Shown here: positions 46,484 to 59,300 of the stretch, one piece after another
Numbering within the stretch: the first letter of the stretch is position 1
How the letters are laid out: the number at the start of each line of letters is the position of its first letter
From: Blattamonas nauphoetae
Lineage: Eukaryota; Preaxostyla; Oxymonadida
Length of the DNA stretch: 64,000 bases
Assembly (NCBI GenBank): GCA_033064195.1
Contig: JARBJD010000028.1
Location: 1-64,000, forward strand
Reading direction: 5' to 3'
Program-made: the position numbers and the translations under genes
Notes under the pieces: model-generated
Database searches by the model: none
What the model saw: the letters and a program-made list of their open reading frames with translations, nothing else
What the model was told of the DNA's origin: nothing

Positions 46484-47560
46484 ATGGAAGAAGAAAGTGT
46501 TTCTTTGAGCATAACCAATGGTGCATGTGTGAATCATTCACTTGAATCACCTTCAACTGTCGACCTATCTCAGGAATCATTCCTCAATTTCGATCCGAAA
46601 TCAAGAATGTCGTTTGATGACCTATCGTCGATTTACTGTTCACTAGTGACCCTCGTGAAAGCTGAGTATCCATTTAACAATGCCCTTCTCGACAAAGCTA
46701 TCCGATTTTTCAAGAGGTTCGCACAAGAGTGTATCGCCGAACGGAAGTCCTCAATTTTGATCTCTGACCTCGTCCCCTCTTCATCAGAACCACATTCTGG
46801 CTTATTTCAGAGCATTCTCACACTGTTAGCATCTCCACATTCGGAATTGAAAGCATCAGCGTTGTCATTCATTCAATCAACAATCAAAATGTCTTCAAAT
46901 GAGAATTTCGTCCGTCTCGTGGAATCAGATCTTATCACCAAAGTATTAGCGGCTGTGCAACCTCACACACTCCCTATTTCTGGAAATGAAACGATGATCA
47001 ACTTTCTCATTGATTTAATCATCACTGTCCTCTATCTCGCAGACAAGTCATCTCTCAGTTATTCCGGCATCACTGAAGCAGTCGACATATGCCATTTTTG
47101 TGAAATCGTCTTTGCGAAGGTCGTGCTCCCATCATCTCACTTTTTCTCATTTCTGATCTTCAATCGGAATGTCATCACTGGAGACTTCTTCGCCACATTC
47201 ATGACTCTGTTAAACTCACTCATTCAAATCGCTCCATTTTATCGTCCAACATTGGAATTTATCCTCGCATCTCCGATTGTGATGGGATTCTCAAGTTGTC
47301 TCTCGTCTGTTGAAGCATTCTTTCATATCTTCACCCCTCTCAGTTACATCGACAATTCGCTGACAGAATGGAAAGAGGAAGATCCAGAAGTGGTTCAATC
47401 TGCAAAACGAATGATACAAGCTCTGTTTTCTGAAGGAATCGAAGACACACTCGAAAAATTGTTGTTGTGCAAGATAGCAGATTTTCACTCCGAAGTTGTT
47501 CAGTTGTGTCACTCAATCTTCCATTTGCTTGGGTCGAATGTGCCATACATTCACTTCTAG
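46484..47560 (+). CDS. ARM/HEAT-like helical protein of a multicopy family
   Basis: A single-exon ORF of 358 residues ending TAG. The order of segments (SQESFLNFDPKSRMSFDDLS; IYCSLVTLVKAEYPFNNALL; LASPHSELKASALSFIQSTI; a long central helix region; YRPTLEFILASPIVMGFSSC; C-terminal IADFHSEVVQLCHSIFHLLG) matches a family of armadillo-like helical hypothetical proteins that I recall as very abundant in Blattamonas. That recollection cannot be checked here. Predicted all-alpha, soluble, no signal peptide. Function unknown; ARM repeats usually bind other proteins. It lies directly upstream of the surface gene array on the same strand. Confidence 0.7.
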   Translation: MEEESVSLSITNGACVNHSLESPSTVDLSQESFLNFDPKSRMSFDDLSSIYCSLVTLVKAEYPFNNALLDKAIRFFKRFAQECIAERKSSILISDLVPSSSEPHSGLFQSILTLLASPHSELKASALSFIQSTIKMSSNENFVRLVESDLITKVLAAVQPHTLPISGNETMINFLIDLIITVLYLADKSSLSYSGITEAVDICHFCEIVFAKVVLPSSHFFSFLIFNRNVITGDFFATFMTLLNSLIQIAPFYRPTLEFILASPIVMGFSSCLSSVEAFFHIFTPLSYIDNSLTEWKEEDPEVVQSAKRMIQALFSEGIEDTLEKLLLCKIADFHSEVVQLCHSIFHLLGSNVPYIHF

Positions 47561-47644
47561 CTCTGAGATGAATGATCTCTGCCTTTTGGCTGAGTACTCA
47601 CTTCTGAATCTCTGTCTGAATGCTCTTTTCTTGTTCTTGAAATC

Positions 47645-47718
47645 GGTATAAAAGCCGACAAATCAAAAAAAACAGTTTTTCCACTGATAAACCTGATCAA
47701 TCCATTCTTCGTTTTACA
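47645..47718 (+). promoter_or_regulatory. Upstream region of surface gene A
   Basis: A TATA-like GGTATAAAAGCC lies about 70 bases before the ATG at 47719. The last 27 bases before the ATG (CTGATCAATCCATTCTTCGT, then TTTACA) are almost identical to those before surface gene B (53286-53312), where no TATA-like element is seen. The shared block is the better candidate for a family promoter or leader signal. Confidence 0.45.
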
Positions 47719-50700
47719 ATGATCCTGCTCTCTTCTTTTTGCGTATTTGCTCTCAATGGATTCGCACAGAATCACGTGTTCCCATTTGACGATTATTTTC
47801 TCATCTCACTGTCATCCGTCATGGATGACCAACTCAGAAATGGACAAACATCTTCATCGAAACGATGCGTTCACTTTCCTCTGAATTCGGTTTTACATGG
47901 AGATCAAGTCCGCGTCTCATCTCAAACGCTGGCTTTTGAAGGAGACCACACTCCATTTGTTCATTCCAGCCATCTTGGCCTGTCAGAGATCTCAGTTGGA
48001 AAAGACATGCTAGAACCGCTGTCGAATTCTCTCAAAGAACTCACGTTCGTTGTTTCCATTGTGAATACATCTCTCACCATGGAGGGGTTCATTTTCCATA
48101 TCATGACACCACAACACGCGATGATCGAAGTTTACGCATCGACCCTTTCGATTTCGGAATGCACGATCCTCACAGAAGGCTCGCTGTCGCCGTTTATGAT
48201 TTCAAGTGGATGCGGATACAGCAGCTCGTCGATCACGATTCTGTCCACAAAGTACAAGCCATCGAGTCAAAATGTGTTGTCGCTCCCTCCTTTGACAAGT
48301 CTCGCCCGGCCATCAAAACAACACACATCCACTCACGATTTCAATGGGGGTGGTTTTGATACAGCCGCGAATGTTGTGCATGGATCAGGTCTTCATCTGG
48401 ACTCGATCCAACTCCGCCTCGGAACTGGCCCTCTTTTTGACTTTGGCATCCACTCACCGCTTTCTGCAGTTGTTCCCTCGACAACCATCTCCCTAACTCA
48501 CTCTTCCCTCACCAATACCTCCAGTATCGCTCCCGTACCAACACGTCAACTCTTCCCTCAAACAAACCAGATTCTGGTTTCATGTGTTGTTGAAGAAAGC
48601 ACGAACCACTTTTCAGGAACAGCCATCGCCGATGTGAACCTGTACGGATCATTTCTTGCCTCGAATTCATCCTTCGCGAAATGTTCGTCCAGTCTCGTTG
48701 AATCGGACGAGTACCCAACCTACACACTCTCCCACCGAACGGGCGAGGATCCCATCACCGCAGCATCCGTCGAACAGGTCCAAGATCTCGAAGTCACTCG
48801 CTGCACGTTCAAAGACATGACAAGCTCAACGATTGCATCCGCCATTCATTTTTCGAAGACTGTCGGAAACACGAAAATTTACGAATGCTCATTCTTCGAT
48901 TGCAGTGGATCCTCAGTCTATGCATGTGCTGTATACATCGGCCCATCGTCATTAACCTGCTCCGTCTCTCTTTCGTCGTGTGTTGTGGTTCGGTGCAGCT
49001 GCTCTAAAACGTATGGAGCGATTTTACTTTTTGATCCAAAGCCGTGCACTGTTTCGAACTGTGTTTTCTATCAAACAGAAAGCCTGAACTACGGATCGTC
49101 TCTGACCATCGTGAATCCTCGTAGCGGCGTTCAGTCGTCCGTGTCCAACTCGATTTTCGAGTGTTCTTATTCTGCCTCTGAAATCAACGGATCAGCACTT
49201 TGCTTAAGATCGCCATACGAATTCTTCCTCTCGTCCCTGTGATTTGTGGACACTCACAACGATCAAGCGAGAGATGTTTATCTTCTTTCGCCGAACATCG
49301 ACTTGACTAAGAATTCTGTGGAAAACTGCCAGTCATCTCGTTCCGAGTCCATCTGTGAAGTGGTCAGAAGTGGTGTGAGAACTCCACACGACGATTTGTT
49401 CACAACCATCACAGCGGAGACCTTTGTGAAGGCGTTTTCGGGGATCGACAACGAGGATGGGACAGCCACTTTCACAATCGAAGTTGGAGATGCATTGACA
49501 GGAAAGATGGTTGTTGTGGTGGAGAACATGGATTCCACTCGCTCCTCCTCTCCTCCACCCATCCCTCGCTCGCTCACATTCGACTTTGGAACAGCATCAA
49601 CAACAACGTCATGCACCGTTTCTGTGGGAGACGCTGAACTGATCCAATCACCAGCTGCTGACTACAACATCCGAAGAGCAGCAGTTCCTGACTGGCTTGT
49701 GCACACACTTCGAGTGAAGACCAACGCAATCTCATTCAACGACGATTTGGAGACACTGATTGACATTTCACTCGATTGTGATGGACTCATCCGACCTGGA
49801 TATTCGATTCTCGTCAAAACTGGAAACGAAGAACGAACTCTCTCGCTCGTCGTTGGAAGTGATAAGAAAACCTTCACCGCAACAGGCCAAGCATATCCCA
49901 TCTCTGGGTCGGAACTTAAATATGCCTCTGATTATTCAATCGTGGCAGTAAAGGATACCTGGGGACGTGCTCTCATTCTTCCCCTTGCTGCAAACATCCA
50001 CACGCCTGACGAACCGCCAAGACTCATCGAAATTTCGACAGTAGAAAATTTAGATGCTGAAAAAGCGATCAGCTTGAGTTGGGAGGGACGATTGATGACA
50101 AATGGTCCATACACAGCGACGCTGTCAGTGAATGGAACATCGACAACGACATTCACACTGACATTCGATGCTGGTGGATCGACATCGACGACGACAGAAA
50201 CACTCTACCGAAATCCATCGAGTGTTCTGAAATACAACACTGCGTATGTTGTAACCGAAGTGAAAGACAAATCAGATAAACCCGTGATTGTCCACTCTGA
50301 GATCAAATTCACCACAAATGCTGAGCCAACTCGACTTCTCTCCATATCTTCTCAAGTGAATGGTACCGATCTGAACAAAACAACGCTGACGCTGACTGGA
50401 CATCAACTGCCAGTTGGAAGTGCAACGCTGACAGTCGTTGCGTCATCTGTTCCATCTGGTTCCGAAACCGAAGCGAACACAGTCAAAGTTACAATGTCGT
50501 TCACCGAATCTGGAGATGACTCGACTGGAACAGTGTCGATCTCCCTTTATCCAACATCCACGCTGGCGTATGGTGAGACATATCGGATTGTGTCTCTGTC
50601 GTCCGCGAAATACGTCGACACTCCTCTCACATTCAAGATACCAGACGAGCCGAGCAGATTGGAGAGAATTACCCGATTTGAACATTTGGATGATGAGAAG

Positions 50701-52980
50701 GAGTTCGAATTGAGTTGGGAGGGACGATTGATGACGAACGGACCGTACATAGCGGCACTGTCAGTGAATGGAACATCGACAACGACACTCAGGCTGACAT
50801 TCGATGTTGGTGGAACGACCTCGACGACAACTGAAACACTCTACCGAAATCCATCGAGTGTTCTGAAATACAACACGAAATATGTTGTGACTGAATTGAC
50901 CGATATCACAGATAAACCCGTGATCGTCAACTCTGGCATCACCTTCACCACAAATTCTGAGCCAACTCGTCTTCTCTCCTTTTCACCGCTTGAAAATTGT
51001 GCCGATCTGAACACGACAACACTGACGCTGTCTGGCCATCAACTGCCAGCTGGGGATGCGACGCTGACAGTTGTTCTGTCGTCTGTTGTGCCTGGTGAAG
51101 AGAAAGACTCCGACAAGATTTCGCTTTCTGTGTCGTTCACCGAATCTGGAGAAGACTCGACTGGAACAGTGTCGATCCCTCTGTATCCAACAGCCAGGCT
51201 GGCGTATGGTGAGACATATCGGATTGTGTCTCTGTCGTCCGCGAAATACATCGACGCTCCACTCACATTCAAGATACCAGACGAGCCAAGCAGATTGGAG
51301 AAAGTGACGCCTGTGCTGAGTGATGACGAGCACAGTCTGACTCTGACATTTGAAGGAAGAGTGTTCGAATCTGGTGTCTACGAGCTCACACTCCAACAGG
51401 CTGCCTCAAACACAGATCTTGTTGTCACTCTCACTCGCAACGAAGATGCAACACTTTCTTGTTCAATCTCAACTGAAGAGTCAGTCACACCGCATGTTGT
51501 CTTCGGTGCAGTTTACACGATCGCACAGATCACGAAAGACCACAACCCAATCGTCATCAATCCAAAAGCGAAGCATTTCACTGTCCCACTTTCACCTCTC
51601 TTCAAGTCCATCTCGTTCGAGTTCACAAACTCACCTTGCACATCCTTCAAACTCGTTCTGACAGCTGAGCACGTAAATATCAGACATAAATACATTCTGA
51701 AATTGGCAACTGGGGAGACATTCGCTGTGACGTTCTCGACGCCGGAGGAAGGAGAAACAGAATCACATCGAATCGGAGCGAATGGCACTCTCGACTATGG
51801 AACAGAATACACAATCGCTGAACTGACAGCAGAATCAAGTGTTCATCCAATGAGGAAGCAAGTGGACACGTTCACAACACTGCCAAAGCCAGCAGAACGG
51901 ATTGTTGTGGTAGACAGGACGGGAAGTGCGAATCTGGAAGAATGTGGAGGAAGAGACAAGCCATGTGATTCGGTGCGAAGAGGATGGGAAGTGGGGATGA
52001 GGAGGGATGGAGGATCCGAAGAGAGAGTTGTGGTGATGGTGCGAAGAGAGGCAGGATTTGGGGGAAGGGTGGGAGTGGGGGAAGGAAAGCTGATGATCAG
52101 CTCGGAAGGGAGTGGGAAGGGAAGAATCATTGCTGAAGCTGCATGCGATGATGAAAATGAGAATGGGAAAGGACTGGTGAGTGTGTCTGGAGGAAGAGTG
52201 GAGATGAATGAAATACTTCTCATGCTTCCCGTCTCATTGCACCTTGACTCGCCTCATCGGCTGAGTGTGATTTGGGGGCGAGGAGAGGTTCGTCTGTCGT
52301 CAGTTGAGATTGTTCAGAAAGACGATGGAAGAGTGAGGATGGGACTGGTGTGTGTGGAGTCTGGAGTGCTGGAGATGAAGAAAGTGAAAGCGTCGAGTGT
52401 GTGGATGGAGGATGGAGTTGCACTGCTGCACGTGGAGAGTGGATGGAAGAGAGTTGAGTTGGAGATGGAAGACTGTGTATTCAGCGACATTCGCACTCTG
52501 AATTCTCCCCTTCTCTCGTTCTCCTCTCGCTCGCCCTCGTCGTCTCTGCTCCTCTCGACCTCCTCCTTCCTCAGCGTCACCTCCACACACACTCTCTCAA
52601 AAGCGCCAATCTCGATTGCGACAAGCCAGCCAGTGGTGACAGTGTCGGAGTGTGTGTTCTCGAAATGTGGTGTGTTCTCTGCCACGGAAATCGCATCAGG
52701 CCCAACGATCTCGTTCGCTCTCTCCTCGCCCACTCCTCTCCTCTCCATCTCGTCCTGTCTCTTCACTGGCTCGTTCCCGTCATCGACAGTTTCTGGATGT
52801 GTTCTGATTGCTTCGTCGTCTCTGGCTCGTGTCAATCTTATGAACACTCGCTTTGTTAACGAAGGCAAGGGCAGGATGTGTGCTGTTCTTGTTGTGTATT
52901 CGCACTCGCTTCCGATTGTGGTTCGTCGGAACACGCGTTTCTCGGATTGCAGTTTGATTGTTCGACAGGCACCGTTGTGA
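47719..52980 (+). pseudogene. Secreted beta-helix/Ig-like surface protein A, one in-frame TGA
   Basis: A single uninterrupted frame of 1,754 codons except for one TGA at 49240-49242. Gene B has CTTCGCTTTGTGGA where A has CTGTGATTTGTGGA, so an Arg codon probably became TGA. A signal peptide (MILLSSFCVFALNGFAQN) is followed by a beta-helix region (about 90-500), a linker, Ig-like modules (two 212-residue repeats at 50014-51285), two more beta-sandwich units, then a second beta-helix opened by ECGGRDKPCDSVRRGW. The C-terminus (LPIVVRRNTRFSDCSLIVRQ) matches the end of the split gene at 3079-6940. There is no membrane anchor, so secretion or non-covalent surface attachment is inferred. With the stop, only a 507-residue N-terminal beta-helix would be made. 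Function unknown; adhesion or glycan contact is a guess from architecture. Confidence 0.85.
50014..51285 (+). repeat. Two 636-bp Ig-like double modules in gene A
   Basis: Successive units start at the codons for the EP dipeptide at 50014, 50650 and 51286, exactly 636 bases apart. Each encodes two beta-sandwich modules, the first with LSWEGRLMTNGPYTATLSVNG and the second with TLTLTGHQLPVGSATLTVV. They are homologous to the seven units in gene B but less uniform. Confidence 0.9.
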
Positions 52981-53312
52981 CTCGCTCTCCTCTGTCGAGA
53001 TGTTCAACTCCACACTATCTGCTTGTGTCTCCAGCGCAGATTCTTGTTTCTCTTTTTTTCTAATCCAGCAATTCTCTTCTCTTCTTTTTTTCAATCCATG
53101 ATCTTGCTTTTTTCGTCATTTTCATCTCACAGACTCTTCTTTGATTCTTAGTTGATGATATCTCGTAAAAACTCACGAAGGTGAACGAATGAGCGGAATC
53201 GCAGGACTATCAGTCGTATCGGAGTGCCAAGAATCTTTCTGGAAGATTTGTTCACCTCGATCAAACCGCACTTTTCAAAAAGTGATCTGATCGATCCATT
53301 CTTCGTTTTGCA
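52981..53312. other. Intergenic region between surface genes A and B
   Basis: 332 bases, pyrimidine-rich at first. The final block before the gene B ATG (CTGATCGATCCATTCTTCGT) is shared with gene A. No other feature seen. Confidence 0.5.
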
Positions 53313-56300
53313 ATGATCCTGCTCTCTTCTTTTTGTGTATTTGCTCTCAATGGATTCACACAAAATCTCATGCGGCCATTTGACGATTATTCTCCCGTGT
53401 CTCTGTCATCCGTCATGGATGACCAACTCAGGAATGGACAAACATCTTTATCGCAACGATCCGTTCGCTTTCCTCTGAATTCGGTTTTGCACGGAGATCT
53501 AGTGCGTATCTCATCTGAAACACTGTCTTTTGAAGGAGATCACACTCCATTTGTTCATTCTAGCCATCTTGGCCTGTCAGAAATGTCAGCTGGAAAAGAC
53601 ATGCCAGAACCGATGTCGAATTTGCTCGAAAAATCCACGTTCGTTGCTTCCATTGTGAATACATCTCTCACCATGGAAGGATTCATTTTCCATGTGATGA
53701 CCCCAAAACACGCGATGATTGAAGTTGACTCATCGACACTTTCGGTGTCAGAATGTGCAATCCTCACAGAAGGCTCGCTGTCGCCGTTTAGTATTTCAAG
53801 TGGAAGCGGATGCAGCAGCTCGTCGATCTCGATTCTCTCCACAACATACGAACCAACGAGTCGAAAATTCGTCTCGCTGCCGCCTTTGATAAGCCTCACA
53901 CGGCCATCAAAACAACTCTCATCCACTCATGACTTCATTGGGGATGGTTTTGACGCTGCGACGACTGTTGTGCATGGGTCAGGTCTTCATCTGGACTCGA
54001 TTCATCTCCACCTCGGAACTGGCCCTCTTTTTGACTTTGGCATGATATCCTCGCTTTCTGCTGCTGTCCCCTCAACCACCATCTCCCTCACTCACTCTTC
54101 ACTCACAAATACCTCCAGTATCGCTCCCGAAACAACACGTCAACTCTTCCCTCAAACAAACCAGATTCTGGTTTCATGTGTTGTTGAAGAAAGCACGAAC
54201 CACTTTTCAGGAACAGCCATCGCCGATGTGAACCTGTACGGATCATTTCTTGCCTCGAATTCATCCTTCGCGAAATGTTCGTCCAGTCTCGTTGAATCGG
54301 ACGAGTACCCAACCTACACACTCTCCCACCGAACGGGCGAGGATCCCATCACCGCAGCATCCGTCGAACAGGTCCAAGATCTCGAAGTCACTCGCTGCAC
54401 GTTCAAAGACATGACAAGCTCGAAAGCAGCCTCTGCCATCCAATTTTCGAAGACGGTCGGCAACGCCAAAATCCACGAGTGCTCCTTCTTCAATTGCAGT
54501 GGGTCTTCAGGCTATGCAGGTGCTGTTTACATCGGTCCAGTTTCCAACACTTACTCTGTCTCTCTTTCGTCGTGTGTGGTTGTTCGGTGCAAGAGCACTG
54601 GCACGTATGGGGTGATTGCAATTTTTGATCCGAGGCCATGCACAGTTTCAGACTGTGTTTTCTACCAAACAGAAGGCAAAACCTTCGGAACGGCACTCAC
54701 CCTAATCAACGCCCGTGCCGAAATTAAATCATCAATTTCGAACTCGATTTTCGAATGTTCGAGTTCGAATTCCTCACTGAACGGATCAGCACTTTGCTTC
54801 AGATCGGCATACGAATTCATCCTCTCGTCCCTTCGCTTTGTGGATACTCTCGTGGAAGGAGCAAAAGATGTCTTCAGTCATACACCAAATTTTAACTTCA
54901 ACGAGAATACTGTGACAGATTGCCAATCGTCTCGGTCGGAGCTCATTTGTGAAGTGTTCAGAAGTAATGTGAGAACTTCACACGACGACTTGTTCACAAC
55001 TATCACAAAGAAGATGTTTGTGAAATCGTTTTATGGGATTGACAATCAGGATGACACAGCAACATTCACAATCGAAGTTGGAGATGCTGTGACTGGAAAT
55101 ATGGTTGTTGTGGTGGAGAACTTGGATTCCACGGGCTCCTCCTCTCCTCCACCCATCCCTCGCTCGCTCACCTTCGACTTTGGAACAGCATCAACAACAA
55201 CGTCATGCACCGTTTCTGTGGGAGACGCTGAACTGATCCAATCTCCAGCTGCTGAGTACAGGTTCATCAGAGCAGCTGTTTCTAACGTACTTTTTCACGC
55301 CCTCCGAGTGAAGACAAGCAACGCCTCCTTCAACGACGATTTAGAGACATTGATCGACATTTCACTCGATTGCGATGGACTCGTCCAGCGTGGATACTCG
55401 ATTCTCGTCAAAACTGGAGACGAAGACCGAACTCTCTCGCTCAACTTAGGAAACGATGGAAGAACGCTCACTGCAACTGGCCGAGCATATCCAATCTCTG
55501 AAGCGGAACTGAAATATGCCTCGGATTATGAAATTGTGGAAGTGATGGATCAATGGGGACGTGCTCTCATTCTACCCGCTGCTGTAAACTTCAAAACGCC
55601 TGACGAACCGCCAAGGCTCATCAAAATGACGGGACTGACTATAGTTCATCAGCAATACCAACTATAGTTCATCAGAGGCCCATAATTTCCTTTACACCGA
55701 TTTGGGTACCATCTTCCTTCTCACATCATGTCCATATCAGTCATCGTAATTGGGATAGAAAGATAGGGAATCCATCAACCAAAGCGCGAATATTTCTTAG
55801 AAGGCACTGCGAGGAAGATCTGATCACATATGCTTTGAGAATCGGTATTGCGACTTCGACAAGTACAGATGTGGATCAATCAAAACTAACGGACAGAACT
55901 CCAACGAAAATAACTTTGTGAACACATATGGTTTCTCAGCATGATGCTGTGAGGATATTCAGCCGAACTGAACAAATCGTGAATCTCTGAAAGGTCTGTG
56001 CTCTTGCTCTTTGAGATTTCTCCTCAGGAACTCAAAAAATCTGTCAGCGATGGATTCATTGTCTTCTTGGACCGTATCGTCTCTGATTGGAAGGATTGGT
56101 ACGATGATTCAAACTTTGCTTCATTTTTTTCCGATCTGGTCCTCAACGTGTGCTCATCATTTATGAAGAACTCGTCTGAATCAACTTTCATGTCTCTCAG
56201 TGGATTTCCAAACATATCTAAGGGAAAAGCATCCCAGACTGAGTGACTTTCTGACTTTTCAACGATCGTCTGGTCTTTGGACAGTATAGCACTGTTCGTG

Positions 56301-59300
56301 TGTGACTTGTCACTTTATCAATCCTTTTTTTCACAATTCCAATATTACTCATCACAGGATACAGTCACTCAACTCATCTCTCATTCAAACTCGAAAATCA
56401 AACACTAGTCTCAAACTTTCCTCTCCCTGAAGTCCATCCTCTACACCATTGTTGATTTTTTACCTCGATACTTGAGTGTATGCATCTTTTTTCTTCTAAG
56501 TCTCGACTTTCTTTTCAATTCTGGCTCTCAGCATTTCAGATCATCTTTGTCATATTCAGCACTTTGTTCAAGCAACCTCCCCCCAGAATCCTTCAACGAC
56601 TTGATATCTTCAGTCACTCCGATTTTCTGAAGTCTTTTCAATCTCTATTGCTTGACCGCACGATCACATTCTCGATATGTGATTTCTGCCCTCATGGAGC
56701 ACTATCTCCTTCTCTCACTCTTGAGCACGGTTTTTTCTGCTGGAAATCGCTCTTTTTTCTGGACTTACCTCTCATCCTTCTCCTCTTTTAACCCACATCA
56801 ACTCTTTCACCTTCCCACATCAACTCTTTCACCTTCTCAACAGAACTAATCATTCAAACCAAACATGCTAACCTCAAAACCGTCTTCTTCTTCATTTTAT
56901 GTCATTTTTTCAATCTTTATCGAAAAGAAGTGGATAAATCTCACAGATCTCCAATTGTGGGATGCTGATGAACTATAGTTGAAACTGCTGATGAACTATA
57001 GACAGTCCCCAAAATGACACACGACGGATTTGATTCCACAGGCGAACATCTGATTGTGAGAGTTCGAGGAAGACAGATGCCAGTTGGAACATACACAATC
57101 AAACTGAATCCTGGAGATCTATCATTAGACTTTGTGTTTGGAGCTGTGAAGGATGGAGAGACTTTTGCCGAGAGAGATTCTGAGCCTTTGTCCATCCCGA
57201 TCTTTGGAGAGAACACGAAGATCTTGTTCGACACAGAATACTCAATCACAGATGCATCTGAGAAATTATCAGACACATCTATCTTCGTGTCAAAGTCGGA
57301 GATAGTTTTGACCACACCATCTGAACCAGCACGAATCACAGCAATCACAGATGAGACATACGACTCACTATTCACACAGCTTACTCTCTCATTCTCAGGA
57401 ATCAACTGTGTTGCAGCTGGACACACAATGACCGTGAAAAACACAGCGACACAAAAAACACACACCTTCAATGTGATCTTCGACACTCCGCAAACAGGAA
57501 GCCGTACAGAATACATTTATAACACGGGAGGAACGACGAATCTCACTTTTGGAGCGACATACGAAGTTATTGGTGTGACTGCGTCAACTGGACAGATCTT
57601 CTTCACGAGTGGAATGACCTTTACTGTTGTTCCTGCTCGTCATCGGCTTCTCTCAACAGGCACAACCACAGTCGATGACGATGTTACTGTCGTCTCCATT
57701 CGAATGAAAGGTGACAACATGCCAATTGGAAATACCACACTCCAACTCCTCGACTCCACACATTACACAGAAACCAGTGAGTCTTTGTATGTGAATGTGG
57801 AGGTCTCATTCTCAACTGAATCAGAGGGTTTGCTTGAAATCACGATATATCCAACTCCACAACTCGTTTATGGGCACTCGTATCTCGCGTGGTCGATGAA
57901 TCGGACAGAAATCGACGAGAAAATGTTCGTTACAACACATTTTACGATTCAAATGCCCACAGAACCGAGCAGATTGGCAAAAATTGCACAATTTGAGCAT
58001 TTGGATGATGACAAAGCGATCAGGTTGAGTTGGGAGGGAAGAGTGATGAAGAACGGGCCATACACAGCGACACTGTCAGTGAATGGAACATCGACAACGA
58101 CACTCACTCTCACCTTCAATGCTGGTGGAACGACATCGACGTCAACTGAAACACTCTTCCGAAATCCATTGAGTGTTCTGAAATACAACACGAAATATGT
58201 TGTGACAGAAGTGACAGATTCATCAGATACACCCGTGATTGTCCACACTGGCATCACGTTCACCACAAATGCTGAACCAACTCGACTTCTCTCCGTCTTC
58301 CCACTTGAGCATGGTGCCGATCTGAACACGACCACACTGACACTGTCTGGCCATCAACTGCCAGCTGGAAGTGCGACGCTGACAGTTGTTCCGTCGTCTG
58401 TTGCATCTGGTGAGGAAACAGAATCAGACAAGATTAACCTTCCAGTCTCCATCACCCAATCTGGAGACGACTCGACCGGAACAGTGTCGATCTCTCTGTA
58501 CCCGACCCCCACGCTCGTGTATGGTAAGACATATCGGATTGTGTCTCTTTCGTCAGCGAAATACATTGACGCGACTCTCACATTCAAGATGCCTGACGAA
58601 CCGAGCAGATTGGAGAGAATTACCAACTTTGAACATTTGGATTGTGAGAAAGAGATCGAATTGAGTTGGGAGGGAAGATTGATGACGAACGGGCCGTACA
58701 CAGCGACACTGTCAGTGAATGGAACATCGACAACGACACTCACTCTCACCTTCAATGCTGGTGGAACGACATCGACGACAACTGAAACTCTCTTCAAATC
58801 ATCGTTGAACGGACTGAAATACAACACGAAATATGTTGTGACAGGATTGACAGATTCATCGAATGAGGACGTGATTGTCAACTCTGGCATCACATTCACC
58901 ACGAATCCCGAACCAACTCGTCTTCTTTCTTTGTCTGGTCCAGTCGACGCCGATGGAATGAATACCACTGTCCTCACCCTCGCTGGCCATCAACTGCCCG
59001 CTGGAGATGCGACGCTGACAGTTGTTCCGTCGTCTGTTCCTTCTGGATCGGAAACAGAAGCGAACACAATCAATCTTACTGTTTCGTTCACCGAATCTGG
59101 AGATGACTCGACTGGAACAGTGTCGATCTCTCTGTACCCAACACCAACCCTCGCGTATAGAGAGACGTATCGGATTGTGTTTCTTTCGTCAGCGAAATAC
59201 ATTGACGCGACTCTCACATTCAAGATGCCTGACGAACCGAGCAGATTGGAGAGAATTACCAACTTTGAACATTTGGATTGTGAGAAAGAGATCGAATTGA

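Noticed and set aside
49240-49242. Genetic code change making TGA a sense codon
   Set aside because: TGA ends the ARF, coiled-coil, CK2 beta, Maf and other genes at expected positions, and gene B has an Arg codon here that is one transition away.
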